NCBI RefSeq assembly: GCF_023015865.1
Contig: NZ_JALKBC010000003.1
Coordinates: 310,001-374,000, forward strand
DNA from: Arenibacter sp. F26102
GTDB taxonomy: Bacteria; Bacteroidota; Bacteroidia; Flavobacteriales; Flavobacteriaceae
DNA length: 64,000 bases
Reading direction: 5' to 3'
How positions within the stretch are numbered: position 1 is the stretch's first letter; each line of letters opens with the position of its first letter. The position numbers and the translations under genes were made by a program. Positions 27,646 through 35,602 of this stretch are shown one piece after another. The notes under the pieces were generated by a model. That model was not told the DNA's origin. It saw nothing but the letters and a program-made list of their open reading frames with translations, and searched no databases.

Positions 27646-28065
27646 TTAGAAAATCTCCCTTCCAGCAAAATGAAAAGCACCTTCTATGGCTGCATTTTCA
27701 TCACTATCAGAACCATGAACTGCATTTTCCGCTATTGAAGTAGCAAACAATTTACGAATAGTACCTTCTGCTGCGTCTGCAGGATTTGTTGCACCGATCA
27801 GGGCACGAAAATCTTCAACGGCATTATCCTTCTCCAATATCGCGGATACAATTGGACCCCTAGTCATAAAATCGACCAATTCCCCAAAAAAAGGACGCTC
27901 CTTATGTATTGCATAAAACGCTTGGGCATCCCTTTTGCTCAATTGCGTGTATTTCATTGCCACGATCTTAAATCCGGCCGATGTTATTTTGTCCAAAATT
28001 CCACCAATATGCCCATTCTCAACGGCATCTGGCTTTAACATGGTAAATGTTCTATTTGTACTCAT
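27646..28065 (-). CDS. ndk: Nucleoside-diphosphate kinase
   Basis: A 139-residue NDK starting at the ATG 28065 ('[20 protein letters not shown]'). The frame extends upstream, but a consensus promoter lies inside that extension. The catalytic His is in '[14 protein letters not shown]', the family signature, and '[17 protein letters not shown]' is intact. The enzyme transfers the gamma-phosphate from ATP to other nucleoside diphosphates, balancing the NTP pool. Confidence 0.96.
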   Translation of the reverse strand: MSTNRTFTMLKPDAVENGHIGGILDKITSAGFKIVAMKYTQLSKRDAQAFYAIHKERPFFGELVDFMTRGPIVSAILEKDNAVEDFRALIGATNPADAAEGTIRKLFATSIAENAVHGSDSDENAAIEGAFHFAGREIF

Positions 28066-28082
28066 TACTTTAAAATTTTGCG

Positions 28083-28112
28083 CAAAAATACGTTTTATTC
28101 TACAACTCGCAA
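28083..28112 (-). promoter_or_regulatory. Consensus promoter for ndk
   Basis: On the minus strand TTG (28110-28112) is followed by 19 bp and TATTTTTG (28083-28090), the full Bacteroidota TTG/TAnnTTTG arrangement. The predicted transcript start falls a few bases before the ATG at 28065. Confidence 0.75.
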
Positions 28113-28224
28113 TATTTAGGGAATAACTTGTGGCATTATCCACATTTAATCGTCAACACCTCCTTCTCACCGGTATATTGACCAATAAGTCAAAACCTTG
28201 GAATCCTTTTCTTTTCTTAGTCCC

Positions 28225-28232
28225 TATATTTG
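28225..28232 (+). promoter_or_regulatory. -7 box for the 50-aa gene
   Basis: TATATTTG matches TAnnTTTG. The nearest upstream TTG (28197-28199) is 25 bp away, longer than the usual 19-21. The implied leader is about 60 nt. Confidence 0.45.
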
Positions 28233-28296
28233 TAAGTATATCCAATTGGACAAATAACTAATTTTAGGAACATACCCATAAAAATAATATTAAAGG

Positions 28297-28449
28297 ATGA
28301 AAAAGGCTTTCTTTAAACTTTTGGCAAAAATAAATAAGTTGTTGTTACCATCTTATTCGAAAAAACAGCTGGACCTTTCCAAGGCCACAAAACTTCAAAT
28401 GGCAATTATAGGTTGGCGTTACCTGGTAACCACAAACGCCTTGGATTAA
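28297..28449 (+). CDS. 50-residue conserved small basic protein
   Basis: A short gene encoding a 50-residue basic protein: N-terminus 'MKKAFFKLLAKINKLLLP', middle 'KKQLDLSKATKLQMAIIGWR' and C-terminus 'YLVTTNALD'. An amphipathic or weakly hydrophobic helix lies around residues 3-18. I recognise the pattern from small flavobacterial proteins that databases often label 'SsrA-binding protein'; at 50 residues it cannot be a full SmpB (about 150), so that name should not be trusted. A -7 box and an AAAGG directly before the ATG support expression. Its stop codon shares the bases TTAA with the stop of convergent apt. Function unknown. Confidence 0.8.
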   Translation: MKKAFFKLLAKINKLLLPSYSKKQLDLSKATKLQMAIIGWRYLVTTNALD

Positions 28450-28958
28450 TACTTTATAAGGGACGCAACAGAGTAGCCGGACAATTTCTCCCTACCCTTT
28501 AAAAAATCAAGTTCCATTAAAAAATTGCATTGAACCACTTCTCCTCCTAACTTTTCTATTAGTTTACAAACAGCTTTAGCCGTTCCTCCAGTGGCCAAGA
28601 CATCATCATGAATAAGTACTCTCTCCCCTTTTAATATACTATCAACGTGAATTTCAAGCACATCGGTTCCATATTCCAATTCGTAGGATTCGCCAATTAT
28701 TTGATGAGGCAATTTTCCTCGTTTTCTTACCGGAACAAATCCAGCATTAAGGCGGGTAGCCAATAAAGGAGCAAAGATAAACCCTCTACTTTCCATACCC
28801 ACCACCTTATCTATCTCCATATTTGCAATCAATTTAAATAAGGCATCCCCAGCTCCGGACAAGGCACTGGCATCCTGCAATAGGGGTGTAATATCTTTAA
28901 AAGTAATTCCTTCCTCAGGGAAATTTGGGATATCCCGCACATATTTTTTAAAATCCAT
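28446..28958 (-). CDS. apt: Adenine phosphoribosyltransferase
   Basis: A 170-residue type I phosphoribosyltransferase that converts adenine and PRPP to AMP. 'DFPEEGITFKDITPLLQD'-like sequence near the N-terminus ('PNFPEEGITFKDITPLL'), 'MESRGFIFAPLLA' and the PRPP-binding loop 'RVLIHDDVLATGGTAKA' are all present. The 3' end overlaps the 50-residue gene by 4 bp. Confidence 0.96.
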   Translation of the reverse strand: MDFKKYVRDIPNFPEEGITFKDITPLLQDASALSGAGDALFKLIANMEIDKVVGMESRGFIFAPLLATRLNAGFVPVRKRGKLPHQIIGESYELEYGTDVLEIHVDSILKGERVLIHDDVLATGGTAKAVCKLIEKLGGEVVQCNFLMELDFLKGREKLSGYSVASLIKY

Positions 28959-28977
28959 TTATTTTGCTGTTGTAATT

Positions 28978-29007
28978 TTGTGGTAAATTTAAAAAGAAAT
29001 ATATTTG
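28978..29007 (+). promoter_or_regulatory. Consensus promoter for tRNA-Arg
   Basis: TTG (28978-28980), 19-bp spacer and TATATTTG (29000-29007) give a complete TTG/TAnnTTTG promoter, 35 bp ahead of the mature tRNA 5' end. It lies in the 5' region of divergent apt. Confidence 0.75.
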
Positions 29008-29042
29008 CAGCCCGTTAAACGGGAAAAATGAATTTTCATATT

Positions 29043-29119
29043 GGCCTCGTGGCGCAACTGAATAGCGCATCTGATTACGGCTCAGAAGGTTACTGGTTTG
29101 AATCCAGTCGAGGTCACCA
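29043..29119 (+). tRNA. tRNA-Arg (anticodon ACG)
   Basis: Full cloverleaf: acceptor GGCCTCG with CGAGGTC (one G-U pair), D arm GCGC/GCGC, anticodon stem TCTGA/TCAGA with loop TTACGGC (anticodon ACG, read as ICG for CGN codons), and T arm ACTGG/CCAGT with loop TTTGAAT. The discriminator A at 29116 is followed by an encoded CCA (29117-29119). Confidence 0.95.
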
Positions 29120-29126
29120 CAAGCAA

Positions 29127-29160
29127 GAAACCACGTCTTTTTAGACGTGGTTCTTTTTTT
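29127..29160 (+). terminator. Terminator of tRNA-Arg
   Basis: AACCACGTC (29129-29137), a 6-nt loop and GACGTGGTT (29144-29152) make a 9-bp stem followed by CTTTTTTTT. Confidence 0.88.
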
Positions 29161-29478
29161 TACGGAAAAATCGGGCTTGCTCATAATTTTGGAAATAAAA
29201 AAGAACCAGCAATAATAGCTGCGGGGTTTCTTATTTACAAACAGAGCTTAAAGAGCTCCCACAGAATATCCCACCGAAACCTATACACTGCCCTCTTGAA
29301 TTTCTATTGATAATCCCAATAAACATCCTTGAATTTTTAACGTAGGTGGGTTTCTTTTTTTTCTGACCTTCATATTTTAGAAGAATAGATCTTTTCCCGA
29401 AAAGCCTATTATTAAACTATATTACCCCATACTGCAATACATATCAAAATTTATAACAATATTTGCAAAAAACAAGTT
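29161..29478. other. 318-bp gene-free stretch before the AraC gene
   Basis: AT-rich DNA with no credible ORF. It contains T-runs near 29348-29362. Close to the AraC start is AATATTTG (about 29458), which differs from TAnnTTTG at the first base. No operator palindrome is clear. Confidence 0.4.
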
Positions 29479-30327
29479 TTGAAAGTACTTCCATTCAAAA
29501 TTCCGAAGCCAAAAAACGAAGCGCTCATCTACCAAGAAGATCAGGAAAGGATATTTTACGGCCAATTACACCAACATCAAGAAATACAAATAAGCCTTAT
29601 CGTAAAAGGGGCGGGATCATTTGTGGTAGCCGACACCATAAACGAATACAAGGAGAACGATATTTTGGTAATCGGAGGATACCTTCCCCATGTCTTTAAA
29701 AGCGATTTAAACAAAAGTGATGAATCTATCATGTGTTCCTTATTTTTTAATAAAAGCTCCTTTGGAAAACATTTTTTCGAATTGACGGATATGGCTGGTG
29801 CCAAGGATTTTTTTACACCTTCAGAATACGGTATGAAGGTACTATCCAAAAAAAAGAAAATCACTAAACAATTCGAGAAACTAAACAATCAAAATAAGAT
29901 AGAGAGGATAGCTACGCTTTTAAAAATAATTAGTTTAATAAGTGCCGCCAAAACCACTCCTCTTTCTTCCTTTGTTTACAAAAAGAATTATACCGACGAT
30001 GAAGGAAAACGAATGAACGATGTTTTTAAGTATGCCATGGAAATGTTTCACGAACCTATTACATTGGAAGAAATTGCAGATAAGGCCCATATGAACAAAA
30101 ATTCGTTTTGTAGATATTTCAAGAAGCGGACCAACAAAACCTTTTTTCAGTTTTTAATTGAAATCCGTATCGAAAATGCCTGTAAACTAATTTACAACGA
30201 CCCGGACCTCCCCATTTCCCATATTTCAGAACAATGCGGATTTGGAACTATAGCCAACTTCAATAGAAAATTCAAAGAAATTAAAGGGGTAACCCCAACA
30301 GAATACCGTTTGCAAAGGTTTAGTTAG
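29479..30327 (+). CDS. AraC family transcriptional regulator
   Basis: A 282-residue regulator with TTG as start codon; the N-terminus 'MKVLPFKIPKPKNEALIYQ' is the usual one for this flavobacterial subgroup and no nearby ATG fits. Residues about 25-85 form a cupin-type sensor ('HQHQEIQISLIVKGAGSF'). Residues about 195-280 hold the two helix-turn-helix units ('LEEIADKAHMNKNSFCRYF' and 'ISHISEQCGFGTIANFNRKF'). It probably senses a small ligand, and its target is not evident from neighbours. Confidence 0.9.
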   Translation: MKVLPFKIPKPKNEALIYQEDQERIFYGQLHQHQEIQISLIVKGAGSFVVADTINEYKENDILVIGGYLPHVFKSDLNKSDESIMCSLFFNKSSFGKHFFELTDMAGAKDFFTPSEYGMKVLSKKKKITKQFEKLNNQNKIERIATLLKIISLISAAKTTPLSSFVYKKNYTDDEGKRMNDVFKYAMEMFHEPITLEEIADKAHMNKNSFCRYFKKRTNKTFFQFLIEIRIENACKLIYNDPDLPISHISEQCGFGTIANFNRKFKEIKGVTPTEYRLQRFS

Positions 30328-30473
30328 TTTTTTTACCCACAGAAAAGGCAATAGAACTTTTTATTTTATTTCCCTTTATCCAAAGCCACAATACGGTGAA
30401 CGCAGCTCCACTGTAATGCCGGCGCGGTAACACCAGAGGCCCCATAGGACCAATATTCCCTTGGGAACCGAAA
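30328..30473. other. Gene-free GC-rich element
   Basis: Between AraC and the metallophosphoesterase, 30381-30470 has 51 G/C of 90 bases by my count, far above the surrounding non-coding DNA. It holds short self-complementary pieces (TTCCCTTGGGAA at 30456-30467; GGCCCC with GGACC near 30438-30450). Two minus-strand frames are open for 35-50 codons but neither has a start codon or ribosome site. A structured RNA or a repeat remnant are the main options. Confidence 0.45.
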
Positions 30474-31901
30474 TTACTTCTTATCCTCTTCCAAAAAGTC
30501 CTTTTTTAACCGAATTGGGCTTGATGGAACCCTATTGATCAGTTGTTTTTTGCCGTCCTTTTTAATAAGATCAAAGGCATCATAGAGATTTCCTATAGGG
30601 GTATACGCCTCATATTTAATGGTATCTTTGGTAACGGTAATTATTTGAAACAATTGAGTGTACTCCCCCCTTTGTACCATCCAATCCTGGTCCTGGGATT
30701 CGTACATTTTAGGTCCACTTACCGAAACCGCATAAACGGTACCTGCATCATCAACCAATGTCAGCCCTTTACCTTCATTATCCGCATACCCCCTAGCATA
30801 GGTATGGTCATGCCCCTGCAAGACCAAATCCACTTTGTATTTATCGATCAATGGTTTTAATGCCTCCCGAAGTTCCTTATTATCCCGTCCTTTGGCCGTT
30901 GAATAAATGGGATAATGCATGGTAATTGTGGTCCATTTTTTGGTGTTGGTCCTAAGTACGGAGTCCAACCATTGCACTTGTAATTCGCGGGATTCCATTA
31001 TCTCATCAAAACCTTCTGCATCTATTGAAATCAATTTCATATCCTGATAATCTACAGCATAACAAGTTTCGGATAAATAATCTGCCGGACCATTTTCTGG
31101 CAATGTAAATTGTGGCCGCCATAAGGAACTTAGAACGCCATCCCTATATTCATGGTTTCCAGGTGTCATCATACTGGGTACCGTTGCATGAATAAAACTA
31201 CCGGCATAAAACCATTCGCCCCATTCCAGATTGGCATCCCTATCATTAATTAGATCACCAGCGTGCAACATAAAGTTTACTTCTGGGAATTTTCGGTAAG
31301 AATTTCTTATAACCCTAGACCATAAAGATTTGACATTATTCTGGGCATCCCCAAAATAAATAAAGCTAAAGGGGTCTCCGGAGATATCACTAGCAGTGGT
31401 ATACTGAAACCATTCACTCCAACCATCGCTATTTTCCTTTCCATCACCTACCCTGTAAACATAGGTAGTCTTCGGCTGCAGACTATTTACAACTGCGGAA
31501 TGGTATATCGCCTTTACCAGAGGTTCCCTTCTGTTCTGATTTTCAAAAATTTCACTCTTGGCCTCAATTCTGCGTACATCTTTCAACAAAAACTCAGGAC
31601 CATCGGTTGCGACTGCAATTTCAATGAAACCTGCTTCAATTCGCCGATCTGTTCTCCAATTTACAGCTAAGCTATGCGCTGGATCTGCTGTTAAGTTGGC
31701 AATTACCCTGTCTGGCACTTGGGAAGGAAACATTAATTTATGGGCAGCTACCGCGTCATGTTCTGGATAATGGGAATGGGAATGCGAGTGCTCACTATTT
31801 AGTGAGTGATCACGAGGAATTTTTTCGTGCTTAGTCTTGCAACCCAAAATAATTACAAATAAAATGACGCCTAATTTATGTTTGACCTGAAGTAATCCCA
31901 T
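30474..31901 (-). CDS. Lipoprotein purple-acid-phosphatase-like metallophosphoesterase
   Basis: A 475-residue protein with the ATG at 31901, which gives a clean lipoprotein signal (lipobox 'ILGC', Cys 21); the upstream extension to 32039 lacks such features. After a His-rich stretch comes a fibronectin-like N-terminal domain, then the metallophosphatase motifs in order: 'IYFGDAQNN', 'MLHAGDLINDRD', 'TPGNHEYRDG', 'ITMHYPIYST' and 'LQGHDHTYARG'. These supply the two-metal site. It probably hydrolyses phosphomonoesters outside the cytoplasm. Plausibly involved in phosphate scavenging, although no Pho-box-like site is visible. Confidence 0.9.
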   Translation of the reverse strand: MGLLQVKHKLGVILFVIILGCKTKHEKIPRDHSLNSEHSHSHSHYPEHDAVAAHKLMFPSQVPDRVIANLTADPAHSLAVNWRTDRRIEAGFIEIAVATDGPEFLLKDVRRIEAKSEIFENQNRREPLVKAIYHSAVVNSLQPKTTYVYRVGDGKENSDGWSEWFQYTTASDISGDPFSFIYFGDAQNNVKSLWSRVIRNSYRKFPEVNFMLHAGDLINDRDANLEWGEWFYAGSFIHATVPSMMTPGNHEYRDGVLSSLWRPQFTLPENGPADYLSETCYAVDYQDMKLISIDAEGFDEIMESRELQVQWLDSVLRTNTKKWTTITMHYPIYSTAKGRDNKELREALKPLIDKYKVDLVLQGHDHTYARGYADNEGKGLTLVDDAGTVYAVSVSGPKMYESQDQDWMVQRGEYTQLFQIITVTKDTIKYEAYTPIGNLYDAFDLIKKDGKKQLINRVPSSPIRLKKDFLEEDKK

Positions 31902-32075
31902 TATATCCGATTTCAATGAGTTTTGATTTAAAATTGAAGGTCCAATATAATATGATTCATTGTAATTACCTACGCTTCCTCCACGCATACCACAAACATT
32001 ACGAAATTTTAATAGTTTAGTGACATTGCACAAATCCAAGCGTGTTCCCTAATAATTTACCAGCAAAATTTAGAA

Positions 32076-32107
32076 ACAAAAAAACGCCCATTCTTACGAA
32101 GGGCGTT
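32076..32107 (-). terminator. Terminator of rpsT
   Basis: On the minus strand AACGCCC, an 11-nt loop and GGGCGTT are followed by a T-run (TTTTTTTG). It lies 22 bp beyond the rpsT stop. Confidence 0.85.
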
Positions 32108-32128
32108 CCATATTATAAATTACAAAAC

Positions 32129-32380
32129 TTATAGCGCAGCTACTTGCTTGGTCAACTTACCTTTTAAGTTTGCAGCTTTATTGGAATGGATAATATTGCG
32201 CTTAGCCAATCTATCGATCATACTTACCACACTTGGCAACAAAGTTTCAGCAGCTTTCTTATCTTCCTCTGTACGCAATCTTCTGATAGCGTTACGGGTT
32301 GTTTTATGCTGATACCTGTTACGTAACCTCACTGCTTCGTTCCTTCTAATCCTCTTTAATGCTGACTTGTGATTTGCCAT
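32129..32380 (-). CDS. rpsT: 30S ribosomal protein S20
   Basis: An 83-residue, very basic helical protein with the S20 pattern: '[20 protein letters not shown]', '[19 protein letters not shown]' and '[12 protein letters not shown]'. S20 binds 16S rRNA early in 30S assembly. No separate promoter is apparent between it and two upstream tRNA-Glu genes, so one transcript starting at about 32.66 kb likely carries both tRNAs and rpsT. Confidence 0.96.
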   Translation of the reverse strand: MANHKSALKRIRRNEAVRLRNRYQHKTTRNAIRRLRTEEDKKAAETLLPSVVSMIDRLAKRNIIHSNKAANLKGKLTKQVAAL

Positions 32381-32429
32381 TTTCTATTTAATTAATTTTT
32401 TAGTGGGATAAACCCCGAAATCTACTGTG

Positions 32430-32501
32430 TAGTCCGTAGGGGAATCGAACCCCTGTTACCAGGATGAAAACCTGGCGTCCTAACCCCTAGACGAACGGAC
32501 C
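32430..32501 (-). tRNA. tRNA-Glu (anticodon TTC), copy 1
   Basis: The minus strand gives a 72-nt cloverleaf: acceptor GGTCCGT with ACGGACT (G1-U72 wobble), anticodon stem CCAGG/CCTGG with loop TTTTCAT (anticodon TTC), T arm AGGGG/CCCCT. The discriminator is A and CCA is not encoded. Identical to the copy at 32574-32645. Confidence 0.94.
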
Positions 32502-32573
32502 ATTTTTTGGCTTTATGTATTGACACAATTTTAAGGTCGAAATCAACACACCAAAATTTCAAAATAACCTTAG

Positions 32574-32645
32574 TAGTCCGTAGGGGAATCGAACCCCTGT
32601 TACCAGGATGAAAACCTGGCGTCCTAACCCCTAGACGAACGGACC
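32574..32645 (-). tRNA. tRNA-Glu (anticodon TTC), copy 2
   Basis: Base-for-base the same 72-nt tRNA as the copy 72 bp downstream. It is the promoter-proximal member of the tRNA-Glu, tRNA-Glu, rpsT unit. The spacer between copies has no promoter motif. Confidence 0.94.
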
Positions 32646-32668
32646 ATTAAATCGCATAATTGCGGATG

Positions 32669-32698
32669 CAAAAATACAATTATTTTTTACTATCGCAA
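32669..32698 (-). promoter_or_regulatory. Consensus promoter for the tRNA-Glu/rpsT unit
   Basis: On the minus strand TTG (32696-32698), 19-bp spacer and TATTTTTG (32669-32676) form a complete TTG/TAnnTTTG promoter, 23 bp before the first tRNA. Confidence 0.78.
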
Positions 32699-32725
32699 GA
32701 CCTAAATAAAATTTTTTAAAATCTT

Positions 32726-34201
32726 TTAATACGCTTTGGCAAAAAGCACTCTATTTGAAGATGGTTTTCCTGTTACCATGCAGACACCAACTTCCTTTTT
32801 AACATCAATAGGAATGCAGCGAATAGTAGCTTTTGTTTGTTCTTTGATCAATTCTTCCGTTTCCGGAGTTCCATCCCAATGTGCTGACAGGAATCCACCT
32901 TTATTTTCCAACACTTCCTTAAACTCCTCATAAGAATTCACCTCGGTAATGTGCGTTCTTCTGTGCTCCAAGGCCTTATTATGAATATTTGTCTGAATAT
33001 CTTCCATCAAAAATTCAATTTTTGCCACTACTTCATTAGCCTTTACGGTTTCTTTTTCAAAAGTATCCCTTCTTGCCACCTCAAAAGTGCCATTATCCAT
33101 ATCCCTTTGCCCAATGGCCAACCGAACCGGCACTCCTTTCAACTCGTACTCATTAAACTTAAATCCAGGTTTATGGGTATCCCTATTGTCATATTTCACC
33201 GAGATTCCTTTAGATCGCAATTCCTTTACCAAAGGAGCCACTCTTTCCGAAATGGCATCCAATTGATCTTCTCCTTTGTATATAGGAACAATTACCACTT
33301 GTATTGGAGCTAGTTTTGGAGGCAAAACCAGTCCGTTATCATCGCTATGGGTCATTATCAATGCCCCCATTAATCTTGTGGAAACTCCCCAAGAGGTTGC
33401 CCATACGTATTCCTGAACTCCTTCTTTAGTTGCAAACTTTACATCAAAAGCTTTTGCAAAATTTTGCCCCAAGAAATGGGAAGTACCTGCTTGTAAGGCT
33501 TTACCATCCTGCATTAAAGCTTCAATACAATAGGTCTCCAAAGCTCCGGCAAACCGTTCACTGGCCGTTTTGGTTCCCTTTATAACGGGCACTGCCATGT
33601 AATCCTCCACAAATTCCGCATATATGTTCATCATTTGTTCTGCTTCGGCTATTGCTTCCTTTTCCGTGGCATGAGCGGTATGCCCCTCTTGCCACAAAAA
33701 TTCTGCCGTTCGCAAGAAAAGACGCGTACGCATTTCCCAACGCACCACATTGGCCCATTGATTGATCAAAAGCGGTAAATCGCGATAAGATTGGATCCAT
33801 CTTCTATATGTATCCCATATAATGGTTTCCGATGTTGGTCTTACAATAAGCTCTTCCTCCAACTTGGCATCAGGGTCTACAATAATTCCACTACCATCCT
33901 CGGCATTTTTTAATCTATAGTGGGTAACTACGGCACACTCCTTTGCAAAACCTTCCACATGACTTGCCTCTTTGCTCAAATAGGACTTGGGTATAAACAA
34001 TGGAAAATAGGCATTCTCGTGACCCGTTTCCTTGAACATTATATCCAATTGAGCCTGCATCTTTTCCCAAATGGCATAACCATAAGGTTTAATGACCATA
34101 CAACCCCTAACTCCCGAATTTTCAGCTAAATCCGCTTTCACAACAAGTTCATTATACCATTTGGAATAATCCTCTGCTCTTTTCGTTAAATTTTTACCCA
34201 T
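32726..34201 (-). CDS. proS: Prolyl-tRNA synthetase, archaeal/eukaryotic-type
   Basis: A 491-residue class II synthetase that charges tRNA-Pro. The length and the lack of the roughly 180-residue editing insertion place it in the short (ProS type 3) group. Motif 2 and 3 regions are seen in '[20 protein letters not shown]' and '[20 protein letters not shown]'. The anticodon-binding domain with '[14 protein letters not shown]' follows, and the C-terminus ends '-FAKAY'. A single-gene unit. Confidence 0.96.
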   Translation of the reverse strand: MGKNLTKRAEDYSKWYNELVVKADLAENSGVRGCMVIKPYGYAIWEKMQAQLDIMFKETGHENAYFPLFIPKSYLSKEASHVEGFAKECAVVTHYRLKNAEDGSGIIVDPDAKLEEELIVRPTSETIIWDTYRRWIQSYRDLPLLINQWANVVRWEMRTRLFLRTAEFLWQEGHTAHATEKEAIAEAEQMMNIYAEFVEDYMAVPVIKGTKTASERFAGALETYCIEALMQDGKALQAGTSHFLGQNFAKAFDVKFATKEGVQEYVWATSWGVSTRLMGALIMTHSDDNGLVLPPKLAPIQVVIVPIYKGEDQLDAISERVAPLVKELRSKGISVKYDNRDTHKPGFKFNEYELKGVPVRLAIGQRDMDNGTFEVARRDTFEKETVKANEVVAKIEFLMEDIQTNIHNKALEHRRTHITEVNSYEEFKEVLENKGGFLSAHWDGTPETEELIKEQTKATIRCIPIDVKKEVGVCMVTGKPSSNRVLFAKAY

Positions 34202-34300
34202 ACTAGTAAGTTTGGCACAAAACTTGCGACCTTATATTTAAATGAAATAGTTCGGCAAAACTAACTATTTTTACAATGTTCAACAATTAAATTTACAGCG

Positions 34301-35557
34301 ATGATACATTCTCTACCCCACCGAAGAATACATATAGCAGCAACTGTTGTACTCCTTAGTATAGTATTGGCATCCTGCGGATCTTACCAACAAGCCTCAT
34401 ATTACGATAATGATGGGATCTATAGTAATAGGACCGAGCGGGTTCGTGTTAACAATCAGCCAAGAACTCAGCAAGATACCCCTAAACAGAATACCTATGG
34501 GGATTATTTTGGTCAAAAGGCCGATGAGTACGGGGAAATTCTGGATAGCGAAGTATTTACCGATGTTGATGGATACTACAGTGATGTTCAAAATGACAGC
34601 CTTAACAACAATCAGGACTTGGGTTACAATGGCAACTATAATGATTATAACGGATATGGCTCATGGGGAGATAATGCAACAACAGTAAATATAAATATAC
34701 ATGATGACTGGGGCTGGGGCGGTTCACCGTTTGCATGGGGATACAGTGGTTTTTACGGAGGCTACTTTGGTGGTTATTACGGATACCACAATCCTTGGAG
34801 ATGGAGAGGTTATGGATATGGATGGAATAACTGGGGATGGGGCGGATACGGTTATTCATATGGTTGGGGTGGATTTTATAGCCCATATTACTACTCTCCT
34901 TATTATTACAACCCTTATCGCCACTATCCTTATTACTATTCACGAAATAGGTATGGCAATAATTACTACAATAGAAGTTATGCTTATAATGCCAGCAGAA
35001 GAGGCGTGTACAACTCCAATTCCAATTTAAGAAGCACTGCTCTAAGAGGTAGATCCAATATAAGCACAGCAAACCGAACTAGTTCAGACAGATATAGAAG
35101 CACTACTTCGCGGAGCAACATCAACCGAAGCGGCTCCACTTCACGGAGCAATGTAGGGGTAGATGCCTTGGAAAGAAATAGATCCTATCGTACCAGCAGA
35201 AGTACTAGGACTGTTCCCAACTACAATAGTAGCTCCAGAAGTAATCAGACCTATAGAAGCGGCACGCCTAACAGGAGCACCTATAAAGGTACCGCCCCAA
35301 GGACTTCTACCTATAGAAGTTCTGGAAGCACACCTTCAAGATCATCCAGTGGAACCTACAGAAGTTCAAGCCCAACACGATCATCAAGTGGAACCTATAG
35401 AAGTAATTCCAGTAGTACTCCATCTAGATCGTCCAGTGGCAACGTAAGAAGCTCCAGTAGCTCCAGAAGTTCCAGCGGTAGCGTAAGAAGTTCTAGCAGT
35501 TCTTCTTCAAGATCATCGTCAACTTCAAGCAGCAGAAGTAGCGGTAGACGCAACTAG
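34301..35557 (+). CDS. Lipoprotein with Tyr/Gly-rich core and Ser/Arg-rich tail
   Basis: A 418-residue lipoprotein: signal peptide with lipobox 'LASC' (Cys 26). Residues about 110-230 are extremely rich in Tyr, Gly, Asn and Trp ('GGYFGGYYGYHNPWRWRGYG'), and residues about 230-418 are dominated by Ser, Arg and Thr ('SSSGTYRSSSPTRSSSGTYR' and related repeats), ending 'SSRSSGRRN'. No enzymatic motif is present. The basic, low-complexity tail may bind nucleic acid, polysaccharide or membranes; this is inference. The low complexity creates long spurious reading frames on both strands. Confidence 0.8.
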   Translation: MIHSLPHRRIHIAATVVLLSIVLASCGSYQQASYYDNDGIYSNRTERVRVNNQPRTQQDTPKQNTYGDYFGQKADEYGEILDSEVFTDVDGYYSDVQNDSLNNNQDLGYNGNYNDYNGYGSWGDNATTVNINIHDDWGWGGSPFAWGYSGFYGGYFGGYYGYHNPWRWRGYGYGWNNWGWGGYGYSYGWGGFYSPYYYSPYYYNPYRHYPYYYSRNRYGNNYYNRSYAYNASRRGVYNSNSNLRSTALRGRSNISTANRTSSDRYRSTTSRSNINRSGSTSRSNVGVDALERNRSYRTSRSTRTVPNYNSSSRSNQTYRSGTPNRSTYKGTAPRTSTYRSSGSTPSRSSSGTYRSSSPTRSSSGTYRSNSSSTPSRSSSGNVRSSSSSRSSSGSVRSSSSSSSRSSSTSSSRSSGRRN

Positions 35558-35602
35558 ACAATATGGCCCTAATTTCAATAAAAACTTTCTAAAATAAATA
35601 AA

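Noticed and set aside
28136-28144. Perfect TTATCCACA DnaA box upstream of ndk
   Set aside because: A single 9-mer is expected about once by chance in 64 kb on both strands, and no cluster accompanies it.
31902-32039. 46-residue N-terminal extension of the metallophosphoesterase
   Set aside because: The internal ATG at 31901 gives a proper lipoprotein signal peptide, which the extension would bury.
34397-35447. Several long reading frames on both strands inside the Ser/Arg-rich lipoprotein gene
   Set aside because: They arise from low-complexity repeats; only the plus-strand frame has a signal peptide, lipobox and upstream context.
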